The notes under the pieces were generated by a model that did no database searches, was not told the origin of the DNA, and worked only from the letters and a program-made list of their open reading frames with translations. Shown here in pieces: positions 21,783 through 41,411 of a stretch of 64,000 bases of DNA. The stretch is from NCBI RefSeq assembly GCF_004379255.2, contig NC_056049.1, positions 3,906,001 through 3,970,000 on the forward strand, read 5' to 3'. The DNA comes from Salvia splendens. Lineage: Eukaryota; Streptophyta; Magnoliopsida; Lamiales; Lamiaceae. A program made the translations under genes and the position numbers. Numbering within the stretch: position 1 is the stretch's first letter; every line of letters starts with the position of its first letter.

Positions 21783-24700
21783 GTGTTCATCCGCAGTTTG
21801 ATGATGGCGGTATTGCTCACAAAGCAAGAACAGCGCGGTCAGGGCACAAACAATGATATGCCATTGAGGCCAAGAAGCCTGAGACATTCGCCTACAAGGA
21901 AGAGGAAATTTATCATTGATACAGAGGATGAGGAAGAATTTGAAGGAAACTTAGAATTATTGCCTACAGGAGATTTGTCAAATCAGAGGAAAAGATTGTT
22001 TGGAAGCAGATATAATATCTCTTGCTCTGTGATATCAACAACACCACATCTGATGGTTCCGATCATAGAAGGAGTACCAAATGCAAAGAGAAGTGGCTCC
22101 AGAAGGAAAGGAATGGGAACTCAGAGAGTTGTAGATGCAGACACATGGACCTCATCCTTAGACAAACTTCTCTGTTCAAAGAAGACATGCCAGCCTCTTT
22201 CTTTTGGTGAAATGAAGTATGATAGCCTGGATGAGGAAGATGAAGTTCGTTTTAGATCCCTCAGAAAGTTATCAAAAAAAGATCATACTGTGAAACACAT
22301 AATGGCTATTACGGAAACAAAAGGCTTCCTTGAAAAAGAGCCCTCAGGAAAAGTTTGCAAGTGTCAAATGAGAGAAAGATATGTGGGAATTAACTCAAGA
22401 GGAAAAAGGTTGAAAGTGATAGTGAAGAAGAGTGGGAAGAGCATAAGACGAAAAAAAGGGTACCTGTGGTTCTATCTGGTAGCCAGAAAACACAAACAGC
22501 AAAGCATCGAACATTGAGAAGGAGTTGTGTTTCTTCAAACAAGTATTTAGAAGATTTCATTGTTTGTGATTGGGTGTTTCTTCAAACAAGTGGCTTCAAT
22601 CATAGATGCAACGATGGGAGGTAGTGATGTTGATGCTGTCCGAAGTAGTGATGATAGCCCAAAGTCTGAAATAAGTTTGTGCGCAAAAAGGAAATGTGGT
22701 GATTCAGCATATCAATGTTTATCTAACTTATCATCATCACCCCCCTCCTCCTCTTCCTCCTCGTCGGCTAGTTTGTCAATTTTGAAAACTGATGTAGAAA
22801 AAGTAAAAAGGTCACCAGTTGAACATATGAAGGTAGATAAAGTTAATTTTTATTTTCCAAATTTTAGTAGTTCGTAGTGCCTATTTGATTTCTTTTGATA
22901 TGATGCCTTCTTTTATCATAAGCAGGTAAATGGAAAGAAGTCCATCAAGTGTCATCAATGTAGCAGAGTAGAACGACGGATTGTTGTTCCATGTGCCAAA
23001 TGTGAAGGAATCTTTTATTGTGTCCAATGTATCAAACAATGGTGCTAATTCTGCTCTATCTATATAAATCTTGTCTTTTATAAATAAAGTGGAATAATAT
23101 GATAACTTTTTTCTAACTTTTATCCAGGTATCCAACATTATCTGAAAAGGAAGTTTCAGAGGCTTGCCCATACTGCCGAATGATTTGCAACTGCAACTTG
23201 TGCTTGCATTCACCTTCCACGTTAAAGGTATATTATTTTTCCAAACAAAATATGATTTTATTGCTGCTTCATCTTCTAAAATCTTGTTATAATGATATTA
23301 GACATCAAAAAGAGATATGAACAATGGTGAGAAGATTCGGCATCTACATTACCTAATCACTGAAATTTATCCGTACCTTGAACATATTCATCAAGAACAA
23401 ATCAAAGAAATTGAGGTAGAGTCAACAATTAAAGGTATGCTTCCTTTAACAAGAAGTGGTATGTATGTTTGAGGCCATTCTAGGTTTAATCATAGATATT
23501 TTGCATTTGGCAGGGATACCATCTTCTTCCGTTGAAGTAAAACGTGCAGTTTTCTATAATGATGAGCGTGTATATTGGTAACTTATTCGTCTGCCAGACT
23601 TTTGCATTCAACAGTTATAATTCTCATATGCATAACTTTTTTTTTTGTTTTCTTTTTTTTTGGAACAGCAACCACTGTTCAACTTCAATTGTCGACCTTC
23701 ACCGGAGCTGCCCAAATTGCTCTTATGAGTTGTGTATTAGGTGCTTTCAGGAGATCCGTGCTGGTCAGCTGCCAGGAAATATTAGCAAAACTGTCTTTCA
23801 GTATGTGGACAGAGGCACCAGTTACATGCAAGGTGATGGAGAATTCACAGAATCTTTTCATGGAGATTTATTGGGTATAGAATCTGGAACACCTGTTGAG
23901 TGGGCTGACATCGGAGATGGGGGCATTGTTTGTCCCCCAAAAGAGATGGGTGGGTGTGGTGGTTCCAAGCCAAGTTACAACTCAAGTGTCTTCTTCCAGA
24001 AAAAATGGATATTAAATTTGAAAAGAAGAGCTGAGAAGGTCATGAGTGAATGTAAGAAAACCGTTTTTCAGCCCACATTCTTCAAAGGTGAGCCTGAAGA
24101 CCCATGCAATGCAGCTTCCAGAGAAGGCTCAAAAGGTAACAGCTTGTATTGCCCCAATTCGAGGGATATCCTGAATGTCCGCCAGCACTGGGCCAGGGGA
24201 GAACCAGTCATAGTCCGAAATGTACTTGAGCACACAAGTGGGTTAAGTTGGGAGCCTATGGTCATATGGCGTGCATTGTCTGAGCATACACATGACAGCA
24301 TCAGTTCAAAAATATCTGAAGTCAGAGCTATTGATTGTCCAGCTGGTTGTGAGGTTAGTTCCAGTTTACTTTAAAATATTGCATTGACATTATCAGCTCA
24401 ATAATCTCTCACTGCAAAATCGAATACAACCATGTTATTGGTTTTTGCTTTTTCATGCACAGATGAATTTGTCTGCCAAAGGTGCCCGTGGTTATCAATT
24501 GCATCTGCCACTATTGAGATCAATACTCGCAAATTCTTCAAAGGTTACACGGAAGGGAGACGATATGCAAACTTCTGGCCGGAGATGCTTAAGCTCAAGG
24601 ACTGGCCACCATCAGACAAATTCGAGGATTTATTACCACGCCATTGCGAAGAGTTCGTTCGAGCCTTGCCATTCCAAGAATACACTGATCCAACGGCTGG

Positions 24701-25911
24701 AGTTCTTAATGTTGCTGCAAAGTTGCCTTCGACTGTCTTGAAACCTGATATGGGTCGAAAGACATATATTGCATACGGGACTGTAGAGGAACTTGGAAGA
24801 GGGGATTCTGTGACTAAGCTCCACTGTGATATGTCAGATGCGGTATGACACAAGTTGTCACATATCATTTTTGCTTTGCCTGAAATACTCTTTTAACTAT
24901 GATCCAATTCAAACAAATCTGATTCAGTAAAACTCTGTAGTGGTCATTTCCTATGTCAAAATCATGCTAAATGTGAAGTCGGGCACTCCATATTTGAACT
25001 GTTCAAGATGTCACCTCCACTTAACATTTCATCTGCATTGTACTATTCCTCACTAATAGAGCCTCGTGGGTGCAGGTGAATATTTTGACACACACAGCTG
25101 ATGTGGCTATATGTGAGAAGCAGTACAAAGCAATTGAATTGTTGAAAGAAAGGCATCGAGCACAGGATGAAGAAGAATGCAAGGCCAGAAGAAAAAATGC
25201 AACTGCATGCACCACAAGTGACCGCTCCGACAGTGACAAAGGCACTTGCTTTTCACCTAACCTTCATCAATCAGACGACAGTGGTGGCGCTCTGTGAAAT
25301 ATTTTCAGAAGGGAAGATGTTCCGAAATTGAAAGCGTATCTTGCTAAGCATTCAAATGAATTTAGACACTTACTGCTGTCCAGTTGAGGAGGTAAATTTA
25401 TAATGGTAAAAAGCTCGAAGTTTGCTACATTCACTCTGTGCTAGACTGTCTCTTATCTGCTTTTCTTTATCTAGGTCATTCACCCAATTCACGATCAAAC
25501 CTTCTATTTGACTAAAGCACATAAGGCCAAACTGAAGGAAGAGTTTGGTTTGCACATAGTAGTACAATACCCATAAGCATTGCACGGTCTATCATCTTAC
25601 TGAAGCAGGCTTCTGATCTTGGTATTTCAGGCATAGAACCTTGGACGTTTGAACAAAAAATCGGTGAAGCTGTCTTCATCCTGCAGGCTGCCCACACCAA
25701 GTCAGGAATCTGAAGGTAATACTCTAACGTGATCAACATACGTGGTGATATAAGGATGACTTTAATTTGTGACCTGTTTATGCGTTTACAGCCGTGTACC
25801 AAGGTCGCTGCTGACTTCGTTTCTCCGGAAAATTTGCACGAGTGCCTTAAGCTGACTGAGGAATTCAGGAAGCTTCCAAGGGATCACAGAGCCAAAGAAG
25901 ACAAATTAGAG
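21783..25911 (+). pseudogene. JMJ25/IBM1-like JmjC histone H3K9 demethylase, decayed
   Basis: Recognisable pieces in order: a basic, acidic-patched N-terminal region (21783-22517, resuming in other frames to 22832); a RING-like zinc finger (22926-23041, 23128-23227: CHQCSRVERRIVVPCAKCEG, WYPTLSEKEVSEACPYC, CNCNLCL); 23302-23434; 23514-23577; a second Cys-rich segment (23669-24353: NHCSTSIVDLHRSCPNCSYELCIRCFQEIRAG); JmjC N-terminal parts up to KLHCDMSDA with the iron-binding His and Asp (to 24842); NILTHTADVA (25076 on); and the last recognisable exon, 25792-25911. The family removes H3K9 methylation from genes. Disabling changes: a frame change near 22360-22420; a TGA at 25295 where relatives have Trp (ALWDIFRRED); a 2-base loss near 25370 (before YCCPVEE); a 1-base loss in FIPAGCPH near 25682; and a weak acceptor for the exon at about 24515. 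The usual N-terminal exon and the last C-terminal exon are not found. Bits may be transcribed, but a full enzyme cannot be made. Confidence 0.82.
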
Positions 25912-26507
25912 GTTGGCTATCGATATCCTCGTACCTTATAGATGAACAAGCTGAAATATTTTTTGGGTACCATAGAAATAAATAACTGGAAATCTATATA
26001 TATTCCTCCTGAATCGTAGTTAGATTGCTTGAAGGTTTGTGCAAACAGATAATCAGCTGCATAGATATTTTTTCCTTATGAAGCTGATACAAAAAGGATT
26101 AAAAGAAAATATAGATCATTACATGCAACAGATGTACTATCTCATTTTCTCACGGAAAGGGCACTTGATTAAAGAAAAGGTGACGATCACTAAAATTCAT
26201 GAACCCGATATTAATAAACCAATGAGATATGTAACAGAATTACAGTTGGAATTAATCATACGCCTAAAAATTAAGCCTGCAAATTCGGGTAACTAGGCTG
26301 CCCAAAACTTCTAAAATATCCCTGATATCTGACACACATGTCGGATACCCTAATAACTGATATGGGTAGCTGAAAACGATAATTAGGTACTCGCAAACCC
26401 GAAATTATTATGTTTCAGATTTATTCTATTTATATAAGTTATATTGTGATGAGTATATGAGTAATTACAGTTGAATACGACAACACATATAATAGACAAT
26501 AAACATT
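25912..26507. other. Spacer downstream of the JmjC pseudogene
   Basis: It contains an ORF at 26039-26296 of unknown character and no domain that I recognise. Otherwise AT-rich. Confidence 0.4.
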
Positions 26508-26762
26508 AGTTCCTATGTTCTATAGTAGTAAAGTCATTTTGCTATTTTGATATGTTCCATAGTAGTGGAGTCATTTTCTTTTTTTGTAAAAGTCAATACA
26601 TATCTTCTTATTTAATCTTTTACTTTATTCTCTCTTCATCTCTCTACCTTTTCCATTTCCTACTTTATTTATGTTTTACTTAACTCACTTACCACAAATT
26701 TTTTTTAAAAATCAAATTTCGAAAAGAAACGTCTCCACTGACACGGAATAGAGAGATTAGTA
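26508..26762. mobile_element. Stowaway-like MITE
   Basis: The left end gttcctatgttctatagtag and the right end cactgacacggaatagagag are imperfect inverted copies, and the inside (gtagtggagtcattttcttt and ttctctcttcatctctctacc) closely matches the element at 9095-9361. It is flanked by TA. Confidence 0.65.
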
Positions 26763-27109
26763 CCTAGATTTAATATGGAGAAACTTCTAAGATGTAGAGG
26801 CGGTGAAGGAAACTTAAATTAAAAGAGTGATAGACACGAAAACATTATTAAAACTTGAGTGATTAATCAAATTCATTTTGTGGGCCAACTGCCTATCCTA
26901 GATAAAAGAGTACTGTACTTTCTATAAGCACAAGTGCACAAATACTACTCGGCAATTTGAATATCCGTCCATGTACTTGAAACCTTAAAAATATCCGATC
27001 AACAATTGTCCAAACTCATTATCAAAACCCATAATTTTCGGTTTGAGTTAAGTCTATTTTTTTAAAAGCAATTTATTTTTTTCTCTTACTTTACCTTCTC
27101 TTATTATGT

Positions 27110-27792
27110 ACTTTCTCCATCCCACAAGAATATACACTTTCTTATTTTGGAAATTCTTTTCTTTAATAAGAGCATCCGCAATAGCGGACTAGAGCACGGG
27201 CTAGCGAGAAGGGCGTGAGAACATCCACTATTGCGTTAGGCTAACGCGACAGACGTTCTGAAGTAGGACGAGCTCTCCTCCGAGGACTACGTCGGCTTGT
27301 CCTAGCCGAAATTTTTTATTTTTTATTTTTTTAAAATTTTTAATTTTTTATTTATACTTTAAATTTACAACTCATTGCACTTTTTTAAAAAAATATTTGA
27401 TAAACACCAACAATTAAAATGAATTAATCGTATTTAAAAAAAAACTGAACTATGTATATTTTTTATGAAATAAAATGGTTGCACTTTCTCCGTATTCGTG
27501 TTGGATTTTTAATTTATATATTTGTGAATTTGTTTGGTTGGCTAGGGCGTCGGCGAGTCCTAGTGCTAGTCTATTACTGGGTTGTGGGACGTCCTAGTGA
27601 TATGACATGTTGTGGGAAGTCCTAGTGCTACGCTATTGGCTAGGGCGTCCTATTGTGGATGCTCTACGGTGAAACTCATTCTCCACTAAGAATACTTTAA
27701 TTATTTTTTTCTCTACATCTCTCTTACTTTACCAATTTTGCATTAAAATCCGTGCCGAAATCAAATTGCATATTATTTGGGGATGGTGGCAG
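27110..27792. mobile_element. Stowaway-like MITE split by a PIF/Harbinger-like insertion
   Basis: The left end ctttctccatcccacaagaa and the right end tatttggggatggtggcag are diverged inverted termini next to TA. The two halves read as one element once 27170-27664 is removed: the first half breaks off in ttctttaataa, and the second resumes with ccactaagaatac, the usual middle of this family. Confidence 0.6.
27170..27664. mobile_element. Nonautonomous PIF/Harbinger-like element nested in a MITE
   Basis: Termini gagcatccgcaatagcgg and gcgtcctattgtggatgctc are inverted copies. The left flank is TAA and the right flank TAC, so the 3-bp duplication is kept at two of three bases. Subterminal gctagggcgt and cctagt motifs occur several times. 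No coding capacity. The termini resemble those of 10852-12108. Confidence 0.75.
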
Positions 27793-29252
27793 TATTACTG
27801 TATTCTCTCTACTTTTTTCCTTTCCTACTTTATTCACCATTCACTTAACTCATTTTTAACACAATTTATTAAATAACATGCCAAAAAGAAATGTCTCTAT
27901 AGAGGGACGAAGGAATGTTAATTTTATAATAAAATATAAGTCAGATAAAATTAGTAGAATATATGGCACATTACAAAAAAATAAAAAAAAAGTAAATGAG
28001 ACAATTATTCACGAACGGACAAAATGGCAAATTGGGACGATTAATGGCCTAGATGAATAACTACTAATGAGTGCATTAAAATTTGGGTATTTTTTAACAC
28101 TACCCTATCATTTTATACTATATTTGACCATAAAAATATCTAAGTTTTAGAGAATTGAATTACTTTTTTAACACTACCCTATTATTTTATACTGTATCAA
28201 TCCATAAAAATAATTTTAATTGTAGATTCCAGAGTTTGATGCAAAATTGATATAATAACATACAAAGAAAGAAAAAATGATGGAAGAGAATACCATACTG
28301 TTTTTGGTGGACGGAGGCAGTGATGCGCAATCCAATAACGCTAGCTAAAACTTGATAAGATGGATGAATGACATAAAAATAGGATAAATCATACAAACAA
28401 ACATTCTAAGCACTAGTTTTATTGATAATTAATCTTCAATTTCATTTATAATGAGATGACTTTTATATAGGCAAAGTAAAATTTAAATTTAGAAAAAAAA
28501 TATAAGTATAAAAGAAAAGCTTAAAGCAAGATGGAAACAAAATCAGGTAAAATCTTTACCATCTATTTATCCTTTATATTAGGAAATATATTGAATATCA
28601 AATCAACTATTAAGAAAAGATAATTACTACATAAACCCTAATTTTTATCATTATTCACCAGTCACATTTTTAGGGCACATGATTTTCACGAATCAGTTTG
28701 CATATATTATCTTCAATTCTTGGCCCACTCCCATATATTATCTTCAATCTTTTAGTTCAAATTCAACAATTCTAACCATTAAAAGTTTTAATTTGATCTT
28801 GAAACGTCTAGTATATTTTATTTGGAAGAATCTCACCAGAATAAATCGTATGATAACTAAGGTAAATGAAAACAAGATTTAAAAATAATACTTCTAAGTC
28901 GTTGACTGGAAAATCTTTAATCAAAGGTCAAAGAATCTGTCATTAACTTTGGTATGAATCCATTTTAAATATTTAGGTAAATTTTTTTAAAAAGTATTAA
29001 TAATAATATCTGATATAATTCATAATAATTAGAACTCTCAAGCCCAACTAAACTTTATCTAAACGATTGGATGTTTGGGCCAATCGCTCCACCTTTGAAT
29101 TTCTGAACAGAGTAATGGTCTGGGCCTTAACGGAAAATAGCCCAATACTTATCTTTGCCGCCAAGCCCAACTAAACTTTATCTACTCAACTCCTCTTCTT
29201 CACCACACTCTCTATCCTCACTCAGCAACAGTAACAAACTCCGGCGACGCCG
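27793..29252. other. Spacer and promoter region of the leucyl-tRNA synthetase gene
   Basis: AT-rich. A segment with acactaccctat and ttttatact occurs twice (about 28099 and 28179). The phrase agcccaactaaactttatct occurs at about 29040 and again at about 29163, the second copy less than 100 bp before the start codon, so the proximal promoter includes a short duplication. TGGGCC-type motifs lie nearby (ttgggccaa at about 29073 and ctgggcctt at about 29120), which often occur in promoters of translation-related plant genes. Confidence 0.4.
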
Positions 29253-35946
<6,694 letters not shown>

Positions 35947-36769
35947 CTCCTTTGGCAAGCAGATTCGAGTCTGTGTGCATAAATAATATGGTGAAATCAA
36001 TGAAGTGAGCATTGGTGTCCTCTTCATTTGGCTTCTTAGTTGATGATTTTGTAGACTTTATATTCAATGTTAGCTGATTATTCTATACAGACAAAAATTC
36101 ATTCTGATAATACAGATGCTATTTGCTATTGTGTTTTCTCATTTTCAAGGCTTTTCGTTTTTAAATTTTGTTTCTTTTGATGCCATTTTTTGACATTATC
36201 TGTCATTGAATCAATTGGTGTTGTTATTGTATAGGGATTTGAGATAACATGTATGTGTCTGTATATTGTTAAGAGAAAGATTAGGTTTGGAACATGCATG
36301 AAGCTCCTTGATTTTGACCAACTTTCAATAAATATTTTAAATACACTATTTTGCTTAAACATGTAGACAGCTGTAGTAGTTGTGGACTTGTGGCCTAGAG
36401 ATTATGAATTCAAATTTCAGCGAGACCTTTTGTGTTGCAAAACACTAGTAGTTGTAACGTCGAAACACTAGCTTTTATATATATATACAAAATAAAATAG
36501 TTGGAGTTGATTTGATGATAAATGTCCTAGATGTGACAAAATTGAGTAAATTAATAGTTCACCATGTTACACCTCATACATCGCTCATGTAGATAATCAG
36601 CGTATAATTTTAGTTGTCACGTCTATAATTTTTTCTAAAAATCAAAATGTTGAGTACCAAATGGAAAATTATCTAAATTGCAAGACATTTTTGAGTAAAC
36701 GACAATAAAACAACATCGACCATTTAGCCATAAAATGAATAACATCTTCTCAATAAACTTTATATAATA
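35947..36769. other. 3' region of the leucyl-tRNA synthetase gene and spacer
   Basis: The 3' UTR is followed by AT-rich sequence. Around 36385-36440 a segment containing tggcctagagattatgaatt, then tttcagcgag, recalls a degraded tRNA-derived SINE on the plus strand, but no boundaries or target duplications could be fixed. No gene is supported. Confidence 0.4.
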
Positions 36770-36770
36770 C

Positions 36771-37022
36771 TCTCTCCGTCCCTAAAAGTTTGTCTCATTT
36801 TTCATTTCCGTCTGTCCCACAAAATTTATCTCATTTCACTTTTTACATTTTTTGGTAATGGACCTCATATTTCACTAGTCATTCATACTCACATTTTATT
36901 ATAAAACTAATATATAAAAGTAGGACTTACATTAAACTAACTTTTTTAACTCATTTTTATTACATTTCTTAAAACTCGTGTAGGATCAAAGTGGCACAAT
37001 ATTTATGAAACGGAGGGAGTAT
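36771..37022. mobile_element. Stowaway-like MITE
   Basis: The left terminus ctctctccgtccctaaaag and the right terminus ttatgaaacggagggagta are inverted copies of the ctccctccgtcc family repeat, flanked by TA. It lies about 700 bp upstream of the glycosyltransferase start. Confidence 0.8.
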
Positions 37023-37737
37023 TAAAATTGGTTTCGTACATTTGTCCTAAAAAAATACTCATATTTTATCCTACACATTTGTATGTTTATATTTGACGAT
37101 TTCGTTAAAAATAACGGTTAACCGTGTTTTGACCGGATTGATGATCTACATATGGAGCAAACAACATAATGGGACTAATTTTAGACTTTAGAACATGATT
37201 TGCCGTTTATTTTTATATAACCGTTAAATAAATATGGACCAAAATTTACTCCATTTAATGTATATTACCAAAAAAAAAATTGAGCAAGCCGACCATAAAG
37301 TCAACATCGGATTAACAATATTTTAATTCTAATACGTATCGATTAGCTTAACATCTAATCAATTCAGGTGTAAAACAGAAGAATGGGCTAAAATGCGCGG
37401 CACGACGTCGTTCGACCTGTCCCCTCCGCTTAGCAACGAAGAACAAAAGTAAGCATCTCTCATTCCCAACTAACTGAATCACCCTTCCCTTTCAAACCAA
37501 ACTCTTTCGTTTTCAATTCCTTCAATTGATTTATTTTCTTAACTCCATCGATCGCGCTCTCCAGTTACAATGTACATGTACTCCTCTCTCTCCCTCTGTG
37601 AAGCTCACCTTCCGTGAATTCAGTTCACTGCTTATTTGTTGATTTAGCTGCTGATTTTTTCTATTTTAAACAACAGGAAGAGAAAGAAGTGGAAGTGGTA
37701 GGATTGGGGTTAAGCAATTTGTTTGTGTATGTGAGCG
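37023..37737. promoter_or_regulatory. Promoter and 5' UTR of the GT14 glycosyltransferase gene
   Basis: AT-rich to about 37380, then a more balanced stretch with gcgcggcacgacgtcgttcg, containing a GACGTC core, at about 37396. A pyrimidine-rich tcctctctctccctctgtg follows near 37580. Short upstream ATGs exist (37569, 37575), so translation of the main frame may be affected. The promoter call is inferred from position. Confidence 0.4.
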
Positions 37738-40700
37738 ATGACGAAGAAGGCACAGGCATCGATGAAGCCGGGGCTGTCGATGCGCCACGTGCTGTGTTTC
37801 GGGTGGAAGCTGGTGATTCTAGTTTCCGTCGCGCTTTGCGTCTTCGCTTATCTCAGAATCCAGCAGTATTCGCAGTCCACGGCTGCTCTGCCGCGGAAAT
37901 CTCGCTCTCTCACCTACGATTTCAGCGGCAATCCTAAGATCGCCTTCCTGTTTCTCGTTCGGAGAAACTTGCCCCTTGATTTCCTTTGGGAGAGCTTTTT
38001 TGAGGTTGGTGCAGTTTTCGTTTGCTAGGGAAAATCTATCGGTTTTGTGCTTCTCAATTCATTCGTTGTTTATTTCTGCATTCGGTTATCTAAGTAGAAT
38101 AGTTGTAGGATTTTAGGAGGAGATTTGGTCTTGCTCGTTGTAACATGTCGATGTGGCGTTTTATTTTTCTCAGAGATGATTATATTTCCATCTGATTTGA
38201 GCTTTTCTGCAGAATGTTGATAGGGCAAATTTTTCAATATATATACATTCTGAGCCAAATTTCGTGTTTGATGAATCTGCAACAAGATCGGCCATCTTTT
38301 TCGACCGGCAACTGAGAAAAAACATTAAGGTAATATCACCATTTTATGCATTGTTTGGATATGGAGATGTATGTGGAAATAAGATCAAAATATAGATTGA
38401 AAGTTTATGAAACTATACAAATCCTATTGGTTTCGTGCAGAATTAGTCTGTTGTGTTTCAAAGTTTGTCTCGAGTATCCTTGATGACTCTAGAATGTGTG
38501 ACCTGGAGGAGACATAACATAACCTCCAGCTGCTGATTGAAATGATTTTTTTCCTACACACATTAGATTGATATTAAGAGTGATGGTGTAGGTAGCCTGG
38601 GGAGAAGCAAGTATGATTCAAGCTGAGAGGTTACTTTTTGAAGAAGCCCTTCAGGATCCTGCAAATCAAAGATTTGTACTTCTATCAGACAGGTCATCTT
38701 CATTACAGTCCTAGAACAGGGTTCATGTCAAATAGAGTTTTATGCATATTCTTTTGGTTTGACGTAATATGGTGCAGTAATATCCCCTGGTTGAAACAAA
38801 TCTTAATTGGATCTGCTGGTAAATATACCAATGTGTGATTGAAGTTCTGAATATGAGTGTTATATTGAGGTATTTGTGCCTTTTTACAGTATAATCAGAT
38901 CGGATCCGTAGCTTTGTGGGTTACTAAAACATCGAACAAGTAGGAATGCCATGATACAGCATTGGACAGAGGGGAATGAACTCTTTAGCTCATTTATGGG
39001 ATATGATTGCTTACACTCGAGGTTTTGGTAAAGATTGGTGGTTATAATTTGTAACCAAGATTAGGATCAATTTTTTTTAGTTTAGCATCTTGGTGGGCCT
39101 TAAGCTCCTTAATTCCTATAAGAAAAAGGCATGATTCTCTGTGTCCTTTCACTATATTTACTTTGTAAATATTGTTTTAAGTATCCCAATATACTTTTCT
39201 TTATGAACCCCCTCACACCCCGCGGCTATAAAAGTGGAGATGTCAAGGACTTGAGGAAATAAAGAAAGTGCATGGGGCTGAACTTTACATATCAAAGTAT
39301 AGGCAACAAAATTCAGAAAAAGGTTGCAGTACACAGGGATAAAATTGCATTTTTCCTATCATGCATATTGAATTTTGGATGTCATTAAATTGATATCAAC
39401 AGCTAATTTTCAGAATTGCTGGATGCAGTCTGTGCCAAAATTTATTCTTCATATTGTGTAATGCATATATGTATCCATTAATATTTTCTGCATAGATGCA
39501 ACTTCAAAATTGATAGTTTTCTGACTTTAGATGTGTCAATTTGAACAGCTGTGTCCCTCTGTACAACTTCAGCTATATCTACCACTATCTCATGGGTTCT
39601 CCAAGAAGTTTTGTGGACAGGTGGTTAATAAAGTTGAAATAGGATTCACTGAATTTCATACTGTTTCGACTACTTGCTTAAGAATATATATTTATAGCGT
39701 GCTATTAAAAGACAATATATACATAGGGTAGCTAAATTTGAGTTTCCTTTGATAGCTTTCTTGACAAAAAAGATGTTCGCTACAATCCAAAGATGTCTCC
39801 AGCTATACCAAAGCAGAAATGGCGGAAAGGATCGCAGGTTAATATCTTGTTTCATGGTAGTGTTGCTTGTCTCATTGTCAGATAAACCGACTGCTCTTAA
39901 CTTAATCAGATAATAATGTATCCTTGACACGTTTGGTGCCCCCATGCCTTTGATGCCACACTCATACATAGAAGAAAATAAATTTTTAAAGACCTTAAAT
40001 ACCAGCTTGCTTGTGTAAGTCAATGTGAGCTTCTTCGGAATCGTAGCGGACCAGTTGTGTCATGCAATATGATTACGCGTTGTTTTGTCAACCTAAAAAT
40101 ATCCACAAAATCCTTCTACTAGTTGGTAATTGAGCTTTTTCGTATGAAAGAGGTGGAAAACTTTATTAAAAAATTATCAAAATATATTGTTCTATATGAA
40201 TCTAATTGGTATCTATTTTAGTGGGTCACGTTAATTCGAAGTCATGCTGAAGAAGTTGTTGATGATGAAATCGTTTTTCCCATCTTCAAGAAGTTCTGTA
40301 AGGTACTTCTATTTTGCATGTATATTTGTTTGCTTTGATGATTAAAATATTGATAAACTTAAAAAATTGCATTTTGTTGCAGAGGCGCCCGCCAGTTGAT
40401 GCAAGTAAGGGCAGGAAGAATCTTGTAAGTTACATTGATTTGAATATACTCATAAACCCTGAAAATACCAAATTTTCTGATAGAGGATTATTATTGCCTG
40501 TATTCTTTAACTTTGTTCTTCAGTATGTGCTGCATCTTCAATTTTTATCATTGGCGTCATATTGGTTGACCATTTAATATTGATTTTGATGCAGAAGCTT
40601 CAGAAACAGCACAACTGTATACCAGATGAACACTACGTGCAGACATTACTAGCAGTAAGTAAAAGAATTCTTATTAATGCATATACCACCACACCACGTC

Positions 40701-41154
40701 TGGTCAAATCGTCAAACTATACTCCCCTCTCTTCATTTTTGGTTTGTAGATGAAAGATCTTGAAACTGAACTCGAAAGAAGAACAGTTACCTACACTGTA
40801 TGGAACCAATCCACAACAAACACGGATAATGGTGGTTGGCATCCTTTCACATTTAGCTACGCAAATGCAGGATCAGAACAAATAAAAAGAATAAAGGTTT
40901 GTTGTTTCATCTCAGGGTGTGCCCTATACAAATTGTTCTTCTGTATTTATGTTTTGCAGCATGCGTGTTTTCAGGATATCGACCACGTATACTATGAAAC
41001 AGAATACAGGACAGAGTGGTGCAGTAACAATTCCACGTCTGTTCCCTGTTTTTTATTCGCAAGGAAATTTTCTCAAGGAGCTGCGATGCGCCTTTTGAGT
41101 CAAGGAGTAGTCGGTAACTTTGATGTGTCTGCATTACTGGATGCACCACCCTGA
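37738..41154 (+). CDS. GT14-family (core-2/I-branching-like, DUF266) glycosyltransferase, 10 exons
   Basis: Exons: 37738-38004, 38213-38329, 38592-38692, 39549-39620, 39756-39837, 40222-40302, 40383-40424, 40595-40654, 40750-40896, 40975-41154. The sum is 1149 nt, or 382 residues, a normal length for plant members. A short basic cytosolic tail precedes one signal-anchor helix (about residues 20-41: CFGWKLVILVSVALCVFAYLRI), giving the type II Golgi topology of glycosyltransferases. The lumenal Branch domain has KIAFLFLVRRNLPLDFLWESFFE, FSIYIHSEP, VAWGEASMIQAERLL, FVLLSDSCVPLYNFSYIYHYLM, then RSHAEEVVDDE and CIPDEHYVQTLL. Plant GT14/DUF266 proteins are linked to wall polysaccharide or arabinogalactan-protein glycosylation (for example rice BC10). 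Donor and acceptor cannot be read from sequence. The ATG at 37738 was chosen because it gives the basic tail and anchor. Confidence 0.92.
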
Positions 41155-41159
41155 TTTTT

Positions 41160-41408
41160 GGCCTGGATATGATAACTAACTTTCACATAGGGTGATAAAA
41201 TGTCTCAGAAAGTTTTGCTTACTTTATATTCAGTTGGAGGCACAATACTATGCTACATTTATATATAGATATGTCATAGAGAGAGCGAGGCAGAGAGATA
41301 CCCTAGAGCAGTAAAAACAGTTAGAATTGGCTACTTGTTAGAGATTGTTACCTCTTTGAGTGTAGAAGAAACAAGTAATGTATGATGTGCAGCCCGTGAT
41401 TCAGTTTT
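41160..41408. other. 3' UTR region of the glycosyltransferase gene
   Basis: Non-coding sequence after the stop at 41154, with agagagagcgaggcagagag near 41277. Nothing further seen. Confidence 0.4.
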
Positions 41409-41411
41409 AGT

